Source: an uncultured Akkermansia sp.
GTDB lineage: Bacteria > Verrucomicrobiota > Verrucomicrobiia > Verrucomicrobiales > Akkermansiaceae
DNA: 61,288 nt
Reading direction: 5' to 3'
Assembly: GCA_947589345.1 (NCBI GenBank)
Contig: CANQAC010000008.1
Span: 1 to 61,288 of the forward strand
Shown: positions 54,805 through 61,288 of the stretch, piece after piece
Layout: every line of letters starts with the position of its first letter
How positions within the stretch are numbered: the first letter of the stretch is position 1
Notes under the pieces: model-generated
Told to the model about the DNA's origin: nothing
The model's database searches: none
The model's input: only the letters and a program-made list of their open reading frames with translations
Position numbers and translations under genes: made by a program

Positions 54805-55956
54805 CTACTCCTTGCCAGAGGGTGCGACGGTCTTCTCCGGTGACACACTCAACTCGGGGCCCCCGTTGACACTCACTTTGACTTGTGTCTTCTTCTTACC
54901 AGCGTCAGTAACAACGCAACTTGTATCCTTGAATCCCGGCACTGCAAACTGCTGCCCCAACTGAACGGTAAGCTCCTTCCCCTTCTCCGGACCGGCGATA
55001 ACCCGTATCTTGACGGAAGTATCACGAACAACATGACGATTACGGCTGCCTGCCTTCAAGTCAAATTGCTTGCTGTCGTTGAGAGCCGTATATGCGTCAT
55101 TCAGGTGAACAAAATAAGTGGCAATTCCGTCCTGATCCGTACTTTTATCGATCTTTTCCAGTGTAAAGCGATTTTTGTCCATAGGCCCAGATGTTGCATC
55201 ACCCAAGCCAAAATGATCGCCAGCCTTAAGCTCCTTGTGTTGCAAAACACGCTGTCCATTTTCGGAAAAGACACTGATATTAGCCGTGTTCTCGTCAAAG
55301 TAAGAGGCAGTACTCAGTTCCAGAGAGAAAGTCTGTACGTGCTTATCGCCGACAGTCTCAATCTTCACGGTACTACCCACCACAAAGGGAGGCATGCTGG
55401 AAGCATCGGAAGGATCAGAACCGGCAATAAACTCCTCAGAATTGGTGAACCCATCACTATCCGGATCCTGTTGCAACGCGTCTGCCGCACAGATTGAAGA
55501 TTCCAGCCCATAGGAATAAAACCATCCGTTGGGAACAGGTTTAGATGACCCATCTGGTAGAATGGCAGTGTGAATGGGCTTGGAATCTGCCGCAAGCAAA
55601 TCCACCGCCACATTCTTCTTCTGTGCGGCATCCGGCACCTGCCAAATGTCCGGAGCAAAGAACAGCGGCGTGTACCGTGGCACCTTCTTACCCTTCGCCT
55701 TGTCTCGCGGGATAAAAGCCACTTCAAGCGGAGGTGCCGCATCCACGAGTCGGCGCTCCGTAAGCGCATTCTCTTTCATCTGCGATGCCTCTTGGGTAAG
55801 CGCCGCAGCCTTCTCACTATCGCTCACTATGTGTGTTACATCCAGTGATTCTGGCTCCGGGGTATTCAGAACGTAGACACCAGCCGCTGCGGCTCCCACG
55901 CCCAGCACAATACCGACTAAGAGAAAATTCCTACCTGTGTTGGATGAGTCTGCCAT
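54805..55956 (-). CDS. Inner-membrane-anchored periplasmic protein in the PilP position (Amuc_1099 homologue)
   Basis: 383 residues. One N-terminal transmembrane helix (about 10-30) precedes a periplasmic region. An acidic calcium-binding-like loop (DPDSDGFTNSEEF, followed by the AGSDPSD turn) lies in the middle, as in thrombospondin type 3 or EF-hand-like repeats. Beta-rich segments fill the C-terminal half. It stands between the PilO-like and secretin genes, where pilP sits in classical operons; PilP joins the inner-membrane PilNO complex to the secretin. I see no clear sequence likeness to PilP, so the equivalence is positional. Confidence 0.75.
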   Translation of the reverse strand: MADSSNTGRNFLLVGIVLGVGAAAAGVYVLNTPEPESLDVTHIVSDSEKAAALTQEASQMKENALTERRLVDAAPPLEVAFIPRDKAKGKKVPRYTPLFFAPDIWQVPDAAQKKNVAVDLLAADSKPIHTAILPDGSSKPVPNGWFYSYGLESSICAADALQQDPDSDGFTNSEEFIAGSDPSDASSMPPFVVGSTVKIETVGDKHVQTFSLELSTASYFDENTANISVFSENGQRVLQHKELKAGDHFGLGDATSGPMDKNRFTLEKIDKSTDQDGIATYFVHLNDAYTALNDSKQFDLKAGSRNRHVVRDTSVKIRVIAGPEKGKELTVQLGQQFAVPGFKDTSCVVTDAGKKKTQVKVSVNGGPELSVSPEKTVAPSGKE

Positions 55957-55985
55957 AATGGGAAATTGTCTGAAGTTTGTGGGTT

Positions 55986-56948
55986 TTAGTGCTTATTGGA
56001 AAGCTTGTCCTTGGTGAAATAGAGTACCTGCAGAGTAAGACTGACATCAACGCTACTATCGGCAGCACCGGTAAGTTGCTGAGCTACCGGACTTGCAGAA
56101 GTCGCCCCAGATTTCTGCTGTCCCTGCATGGGATCCACCCCGGCAGGTTGTTTCGAAGAAGCGCGATAAGGGGCGAGCATCGGTAAATTACTGGCTGTTT
56201 TCACCGAGAACCCGGTGATGGTGAAGAAAAAGCTTTTATCACCGTTAAGCGCATTGATAACCCGTGGCAGAACGCTGAGCGTCTCCTCTTTCGTCGTGTC
56301 AATATCTGCGGCACTGGCGCGAGCGGTGAAAGTGATCTCAAGTTCTAACGGGAAAAAGTCAGGCTGCCTCTTTGCTCCCACCTGTTCCTCCGGAAGCGGA
56401 GCGCAATACAGGCGCTTGACAGCGGGTGCGCCCGAGTCGACCACATGGCGCACAAGTCGGTCCGCCGCATGCAACAAAAAGTTCAGATAAGGAGCATCGC
56501 GCTCCGTCGCTGACGCTGTTTTGTATTCATTAAGTCCAAGCGCCGCCGCATCCGCCGACAAGCCACACTTTCTCTCTGCAGCATAGGCGGCGACTTTAGC
56601 CGTCATATCGTTGACCTCCTTCTGGAAACGGTCGGGCGCTATGGCCTGCCCTTGTGCATCCTTGCCGAGTGAAGCACAGCTCTTGGCATAAGCTTCCATG
56701 GTCCGGCGCAGGTCAGCGGCAAGCCCCTCTATGGAGTCTGAGGCCTGCACGAGCAAACGGCTATTTTCGCGGGTGGGCGGAAGTTCCTCGTCCGCATAGC
56801 CATCCAACTTGGATTTTTCTTGAGCGATTTCCGCCTCTGCCGCCTTGAGCGCTTGGTAGCGTCCATAGGAATAGTGGCATATTCCACCGAACGCAATCGC
56901 CATGAGCAGGGCAATGGCCGTCACTCGTTTATTTTCCATAATGTTCAT
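55986..56948 (-). CDS. Amuc_1100 homologue, PilO-like pilus assembly protein
   Basis: 320 residues: a short cytoplasmic start, a transmembrane helix (about 9-28), a helical coiled-coil region (about 30-110) and two alpha/beta lobes. It aligns along its length, as I recall that sequence, with A. muciniphila Amuc_1100. Shared landmarks are an FQ.E block after the coiled coil, the LGL..Y stretch, LV.....G...K..Y...LP, then PLE..F and a final FFT-type strand. Amuc_1100 is an abundant outer-surface-associated protein known for TLR2 signalling. Helix-coil-ferredoxin-like lobes and the position after PilM-N make it the PilO equivalent. ATG 56939 is a possible alternative start. Confidence 0.85.
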   Translation of the reverse strand: MNIMENKRVTAIALLMAIAFGGICHYSYGRYQALKAAEAEIAQEKSKLDGYADEELPPTRENSRLLVQASDSIEGLAADLRRTMEAYAKSCASLGKDAQGQAIAPDRFQKEVNDMTAKVAAYAAERKCGLSADAAALGLNEYKTASATERDAPYLNFLLHAADRLVRHVVDSGAPAVKRLYCAPLPEEQVGAKRQPDFFPLELEITFTARASAADIDTTKEETLSVLPRVINALNGDKSFFFTITGFSVKTASNLPMLAPYRASSKQPAGVDPMQGQQKSGATSASPVAQQLTGAADSSVDVSLTLQVLYFTKDKLSNKH

Positions 56949-56990
56949 AACGCGTGATGAAGTACGTTGAATTGTATTACCGGTTTTGTC

Positions 56991-58856
56991 TTATTTTTTT
57001 GCAGGTTCCGATGCACCGGGCACAGGCAGCGGTGTCTTGAGAGGCATGACCATGTAGAACTTGTCCGCGTACTCGGGAATCAAGTTATGTCCCTTTGATT
57101 TTTCCGCATTCTGCACAACGAAGAAGTGCCCGCCCGTAGCACGCACGTTCTCTGAATTGAACTGGAAGAGTGAATCTGCACTGCGCTCATCAAACTTAGA
57201 AGCCACCAATTCGTTGAGACGCTGCAGCTGCTTACCCTGATCTTCTTTACCTTTCTTAAAGTAGTAGCCGCTCACAAGAAGCGCGGTAACTCGTGGAGCT
57301 TTGTTGTGTTCTACCATTTCAAAAGAACGCACCATAGAACCCGAACGCGTTTCGCGTGTATCCAGCAGAAGATGGCGATCCGTTCCCTCAGAGCCGATCG
57401 TAAGCGGCGTATTCACCGCATCATAACCCACGAGTGCGTCCAAATCTGTGATCCAAAAATTGGGCGCAGTTGTCTTCTCTGCCAACTGAATGAGCAAGTC
57501 CGGGTAGGCGTAACGCGCTGCGTACAGACCGGAATACTGCTTGATGTCTTTCAAGTTATGCTCATACCTGGTACGGTTTCGCTCCATAATAGCATGGATG
57601 CTGTCCACCTGCTCAATAGGAGCAGCCGCCTGTCGGAGTTGCTCCTCGGCAAGTTTGGCTTTTTTATTGGTAGCATAGGCACAAAATCCGGCACCAGCCA
57701 AGGCAATAAGTCCAGCCACAAGCACTTTCGGAATAAGCTTTTTCTCAGCGCGATCCTTACCCACGCTCGTTGGCACCAAATCAATAGAAAATTCTCCAAC
57801 TTTCGCTCCTGTAATAGCCGCTCCAACCACAGGTCCCAAGCAGAGGGCATCCTTATCCAGAACCTCAGGATCCACCTTGGAACTCACGCCCATGCTCCGC
57901 AACGGATTAAATATTTCTACCGGAATATCGAGAGCGTTTTGCAAAAAGTCGGAAATACACGCAAGCCGAGCTCCCCCGCCGCACAGGTAAACTTTGGTGG
58001 GCGGGTTGCCCTTGTACTGAGCACGGTAATGATTGATGGTACGCTGCACCTCCGAACTCAAGCGAGTCATAGCATTGCTAATGACAGAAGCGAGCGTAGC
58101 CTGTTCTTCTGGCATTGAGTCCGTGTGACCATTACCGAGAGAAACGATTCCTTGCTCTACTTTGAGTCCCTCTGCCTCACGGAAGCTGAGGTTCATCTCG
58201 CGCGCGATCGTGTTGGTGACATAGGAACCTGCCGCCGTCACAGAGCGCGTGAAAAACTTCCCTTCCTCGATGAAGAGTATATCCGTTGTCTTGGCGCCGA
58301 TGTCCAGCAACATCACCGCCTCCTTCTCGTCCGGGTAGGAAGCCTTATACGCATTATACAGTGAAGTGATGGAACAATCCACACTGCGCGTACGCAGACC
58401 ATTAGCTTCCACCTGCCCATTCAGCTCATCCAACTCATCTTTCTTGATAGCCACGAGGAGTACCTCCTGCTCACCATCTTCAGCGTTTCCCAACAGTTGG
58501 AAGTCGTACACAATTTCCTCCAGAGGAAAGGGTATGTGCTGCTGAGCCTCAAAACCTACCTGCTCGGCCATGTCGTCCACCGTGTCAAGCGCCGGCAATT
58601 TAATAAAGCGCATAAACACTTTTTGCCCGGACACTACATCGCGCACATCCTTGCCACGAACTTTGAGTTCTTTAACGAGCTCTCCGACCGCGTGACTCAC
58701 GTAATCAATGCGCATTCCCTCTTCCACCGGGTCGAGAAGAATGTCTCTACGCGCGTAACGGGAGAGAACGAAGCCCTTAGCAGTCGGATTGAAGAGGGCC
58801 ATCGTCACGCACTGAGCGCCAATTTCAAGTGCTACTGTTGTCTTGTACTCAGCCAT
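56991..58856 (-). CDS. pilM: PilM-PilN fusion protein (Amuc_1101 homologue)
   Basis: 621 residues from ATG 58856 (MAEYKTTVALEIGAQCVTMAL); an upstream frame to 58898 is not used. Residues 1-352 are an actin-like PilM ATPase: phosphate loops in VALEIGAQCV and VMLLDIGAKTTDILF, and the adenosine loop VYLCGGGARLACI. At 358-362 the sequence IDLVP matches the INLLP motif at the N-terminus of PilN, followed by a transmembrane helix (376-396), a coiled coil and a periplasmic domain of about 200 residues. In most bacteria PilM grips the free PilN tail; here the two are joined. Upstream of the PilO-like gene. Confidence 0.88.
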   Translation of the reverse strand: MAEYKTTVALEIGAQCVTMALFNPTAKGFVLSRYARRDILLDPVEEGMRIDYVSHAVGELVKELKVRGKDVRDVVSGQKVFMRFIKLPALDTVDDMAEQVGFEAQQHIPFPLEEIVYDFQLLGNAEDGEQEVLLVAIKKDELDELNGQVEANGLRTRSVDCSITSLYNAYKASYPDEKEAVMLLDIGAKTTDILFIEEGKFFTRSVTAAGSYVTNTIAREMNLSFREAEGLKVEQGIVSLGNGHTDSMPEEQATLASVISNAMTRLSSEVQRTINHYRAQYKGNPPTKVYLCGGGARLACISDFLQNALDIPVEIFNPLRSMGVSSKVDPEVLDKDALCLGPVVGAAITGAKVGEFSIDLVPTSVGKDRAEKKLIPKVLVAGLIALAGAGFCAYATNKKAKLAEEQLRQAAAPIEQVDSIHAIMERNRTRYEHNLKDIKQYSGLYAARYAYPDLLIQLAEKTTAPNFWITDLDALVGYDAVNTPLTIGSEGTDRHLLLDTRETRSGSMVRSFEMVEHNKAPRVTALLVSGYYFKKGKEDQGKQLQRLNELVASKFDERSADSLFQFNSENVRATGGHFFVVQNAEKSKGHNLIPEYADKFYMVMPLKTPLPVPGASEPAKK

Positions 58857-58894
58857 AGTCATGTAAAAAGGGTGAAGAGAGTCAATAAATCTGG

Positions 58895-59938
58895 TCAAAG
58901 AGAAGAGTCATAATCCTCCCCGTCGCCAGGAGTGGTAGCAGACGGTCTTGGAGACGTTTCCTGAGAAGGTTTAGAAGTATCACTGTTGGGGCGAACTCCC
59001 CTGCCCGTCGTTGAAGTGGATGTGGAAGAAGCCGCGCCGACCTCCAACGAATCATTCGCTTCCGGCAAAGGAGTACCGTACATGGGTTTCACGCGCGGGT
59101 AGTACTTGCCGTAAAAAGGAGCATACGGACTCTCTGCGATTGAGCAGATATCCACATTCGGCTCATCAAACTTATTGCGACTGCGCTCCTCCCACCAGCG
59201 CTTTTCACCCAATCGACTCACCAATTTCTTATCAAAGAGCTTTGAGCTACGTGTTTCTCCTTTCTCAATCTTACTTTTGTTGGAGGAGGTGAAGTCACTG
59301 CAAGGCTCGCCGTTGACGGTGGCAAGTACCGCGTAGCCGGCTATCACCCCAGGGTTGGTAATCTCCTTCGGATTGTCAAAGTTACCAGTGAGAATGGAGG
59401 CTGTTGATTTCGGAATGAACACACCCACACACATCGTCGCCTTACCCATTTCGCGTCCATTTTCAGTCACAGACCCTTTTTCCAGAGGAATGTCCACGAA
59501 AGTGATCTCTTTTTTGATCATGTTGTACTCACTCGCAAGGCTTGAATTTTCCCCTTTTTCCACGGAACCACTCGCTTTGTGCACCAACAGGTACACCGTC
59601 ACCTTCAGCTCACGTATGTAGCGCGCCGGTGCCAGCTCACGCATCTTATTGGTTCCCATTGCGTACACCCGCACCGGAATGTTGAGCAGGAACCACTGAC
59701 TCTTCGCCTTATCCGTCGCCCCGGACTGCGGCTTAATCTTGCAATCCTTAAACAAATCCTCCACCCCAGCCATTTCATCTGCCCCGCGTATGGCGCATAT
59801 ATCCGGAGTAGCAGCCTTCGAGAGGTCCAACGAAAACGCCACCCGGTTCGCCACGGGCGCCCACTCCTTAGCGCCATAAGCGAGTGAAGCTGCTGCGAAA
59901 AACGCGCAAAAGAGCCGCTGGAGAGATCTGATTTTCAT
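58895..59938 (-). CDS. Exported accessory protein heading the pilus-like operon (Amuc_1102 homologue by position)
   Basis: 347 residues from ATG 59938, which starts a signal peptide (MKIRSLQRLFCAFFAAASLAYG); the longer frame to 60184 runs into the lgt promoter and is rejected. The mature part is beta-rich up to residue 280 (RVAFSLDLSK, VTVYLLVHKA, GVIAGYAVLATVNG). A disordered Ser/Thr/Pro tail ends in DGEDYDSSL. No enzymatic motif. It is the first gene of the operon. A weak promoter with TATATA/TATAGA boxes lies about 30 bases upstream. Homology to Amuc_1102 is taken from gene order rather than from a sequence match I can verify. Confidence 0.7.
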   Translation of the reverse strand: MKIRSLQRLFCAFFAAASLAYGAKEWAPVANRVAFSLDLSKAATPDICAIRGADEMAGVEDLFKDCKIKPQSGATDKAKSQWFLLNIPVRVYAMGTNKMRELAPARYIRELKVTVYLLVHKASGSVEKGENSSLASEYNMIKKEITFVDIPLEKGSVTENGREMGKATMCVGVFIPKSTASILTGNFDNPKEITNPGVIAGYAVLATVNGEPCSDFTSSNKSKIEKGETRSSKLFDKKLVSRLGEKRWWEERSRNKFDEPNVDICSIAESPYAPFYGKYYPRVKPMYGTPLPEANDSLEVGAASSTSTSTTGRGVRPNSDTSKPSQETSPRPSATTPGDGEDYDSSL

Positions 59939-60076
59939 AACTGCAAAGAGAGTGTTTGCCTTATCTATATACACCCCACCGAGCCTCTTGGCGAGAAAAA
60001 ACTTACAAATTCTTTCATTTTTTTCAAAAAGTCTAACTGGATCATCAACCGGGATACCCTTCCGGACAATCAGGAC

Positions 60077-60105
60077 TTGCCTCGGTCGGCCCACTGTGTT
60101 ATAAG
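60077..60105 (+). promoter_or_regulatory. Sigma-70-like promoter of lgt
   Basis: TTGCCT at 60077-60082, a 17-nt spacer and TATAAG at 60100-60105, ending 10 nt before ATG 60116. An in-frame TTG coincides with the -35 box and is not the start. Confidence 0.68.
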
Positions 60106-60115
60106 AGCCCCGTCC

Positions 60116-61099
60116 ATGAATCCACCTCTTGCCACCTACATCCACCACCTCGATCCCGTGATTGTCAACTTGCCGATTGAACACATCGCGCTCCGCTGGT
60201 ATGGTTTGGCATATGTAGCAGGCTTTGTTCTCGGGTACTGGGCACTGCTACAATTGTCGAAACGCAAATTGTACTGTGTGCCACCGGAAAAACTGGGAGA
60301 CTTTATTACCTTGGTTTGCTTGGTGGGTGTCATTGCAGGTGGACGCTTGGGGGAGTTTTTCTTTTATTGGCTGCCGGCACACGGCTGGCAAGGATTGTGT
60401 TCCGACCCCCTCTGGGTGCTGCGTGTGTGGGAAGGGGGCATGGCTTCACATGGCGGGATTTTAGCAGTTCTCATCGTTGCTGTCGTCTATGCAAAACTTC
60501 ATCGCCTCTCTGTACTCTCAGTCTGCGACGGTTTGACCATTGTTTGCCCTATTGGTCTCTTCTTTGGTCGCATTGCCAACTTCATCAATGGGGAACTCTA
60601 CGGTCGAATCTGCTCGCCGGACTTTCCTCTGGCCATGAAGTTTCCTCTCGAATACCTTGAACTGCCGATTTCACTGCAGCGGGCAGCAATCACCGCCATG
60701 GGTCAAGCTGCTGGCCTCCAAATGAATGGTTCGGTCTCTTTTGACACCATTGCCTCGCTTTCTCGGGAAAACGAAGCCGCGCGTGAAGCTCTCGGCCAAT
60801 TTCTGACAACTCGTTACCCCTCACAACTTTTCGAAGCTCTCGGGGAAGGGTTCATCATTTTTATAGTTCTCATCACGTTGCGTCTCGTATGGCGAAAAGC
60901 GCCGGCTGGCATTTTCAGCGCGATATTCTGCCTCCTCTACGCAGCCGCTCGCATCTTCACGGAGTGCTACCGCGAACCCGATTCTCCTATGTGGGGCAGT
61001 GTCACGCGCGGACAATATCTCTCTTTCGCCGTCATTGCCCTGGGTCTGTTCTTTCTTGTGGCCGCCCTGCGAAAACCCAGACTCCCGCAGCAACGTTGA
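60116..61099 (+). CDS. lgt: Prolipoprotein diacylglyceryl transferase
   Basis: 327 residues. Inner-membrane enzyme that transfers diacylglycerol from phosphatidylglycerol to the lipobox Cys of prolipoproteins. Signatures are ALRWYGLAYVAGF near the start, GGRLGEFFFY, MASHGGILAVLI, the family block GRIANFINGELYGR, and RYPSQLFEALGEG; seven membrane helices are expected. Divergent from the pilus-like operon. Confidence 0.94.
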   Translation: MNPPLATYIHHLDPVIVNLPIEHIALRWYGLAYVAGFVLGYWALLQLSKRKLYCVPPEKLGDFITLVCLVGVIAGGRLGEFFFYWLPAHGWQGLCSDPLWVLRVWEGGMASHGGILAVLIVAVVYAKLHRLSVLSVCDGLTIVCPIGLFFGRIANFINGELYGRICSPDFPLAMKFPLEYLELPISLQRAAITAMGQAAGLQMNGSVSFDTIASLSRENEAAREALGQFLTTRYPSQLFEALGEGFIIFIVLITLRLVWRKAPAGIFSAIFCLLYAAARIFTECYREPDSPMWGSVTRGQYLSFAVIALGLFFLVAALRKPRLPQQR

Positions 61100-61288
61100 A
61101 CCACGAATCTTTCTTTTTCCTTTCGTCTTTCGCCCCCATCATCGAAAAAAATGGGAACTATCCACTTAACTGCACAAAATCTTTGAAGAATGTTTGAATT
61201 TAGGCTTGACAGCTTGGAGGGGTTTGATAGATTGGGAGTCACAGTTTGCAAGGTAATTTATGTTCCTTGTTCTGCTAACTTTTCAATA
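61100..61288. other. Window-end region without a recognised gene
   Basis: A TTGACA hexamer at 61206-61211 has no good -10 partner. An ATG at 61260-61262 opens a hydrophobic frame (MFLVLLTFQ) that runs off the window, too short to judge. No terminator of lgt is clear. Confidence 0.4.

Noticed and set aside
57306..58118. 270-codon frame opposite the PilM-N gene
   Set aside because: It overlaps conserved PilM motifs and shows no domain of its own.
61260..61288. Start of a further gene at the window end
   Set aside because: Only nine codons are visible and no convincing promoter precedes them.

Overview
The window is bacterial chromosome from the Verrucomicrobiota, most likely the Akkermansiaceae (an Akkermansia relative). 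The strongest evidence is the block at 51928-59938. It has the gene order and recognisable homologues of the Akkermansia muciniphila Amuc_1098-Amuc_1102 pilus-related locus, including a homologue of the outer-surface protein Amuc_1100. A type III glutamine synthetase, DUF2851 and DUF1015 proteins, and a set of mucin-type glycosidases (GH20, GH110, GH2 with discoidin modules) fit a gut glycan degrader. No rRNA, tRNA, CRISPR array, insertion sequence or prophage gene was recognised.

Layout: 1-767 holds the start of a Ser/Cys-rich repeat protein that leaves the window. 1049-8414 is a three-gene operon: a giant DUF4011/SF1 helicase with a nuclease-like domain and two paralogous multi-pass membrane proteins. 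I consider it the best candidate for an undescribed system. 8554-10739 is glnN with a textbook sigma-54 promoter and paired upstream dyads. 10950-23273 is mainly housekeeping and metabolism: STAS protein, DUF2851, squalene/phytoene synthase, peptide deformylase, a large membrane-anchored protein, class V aminotransferase, thioesterase, phosphohexomutase and hexose-6-phosphate mutarotase. 23378-28908 holds a small exported protein, a heterodimeric ABC exporter, a histone-H1-like protein and a VanX-like dipeptidase. 28925-35277 (minus strand) is an apparent operon: DNA adenine methylase, serA, mannose-1-P guanylyltransferase, ruvX and a GH20 hexosaminidase. 35329-40470 holds a DUF1015 protein and three unknown exported proteins in an operon with a GH110 alpha-galactosidase. 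40634-48077 is a divergent sugar-porter/GH2 beta-galactosidase pair with two small genes. 48205-50717 is thiC-aroD, followed by an exported ankyrin protein. 51928-59938 is the pilus-like operon, with divergent lgt at its head.

How the genes may work together: exported GH20, GH110 and GH2 enzymes would trim host glycans. The sugar porter, mutarotase, phosphohexomutase and GDP-mannose enzyme would handle the sugars released. GSIII under sigma-54 would assimilate nitrogen. The pilus-like operon reads as pilM-N (fused), pilO, a PilP-position protein and pilQ, preceded by an accessory exported protein. This makes the Amuc_1100 homologue the positional equivalent of PilO.

A recurring regulatory feature is that many first genes have a sigma-70-like -10 box ending only 5-12 nt before the start codon. 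They are probably transcribed as leaderless or nearly leaderless mRNAs, and this also fixes several start codons. All product calls come from reading motifs by eye; no database search was run.
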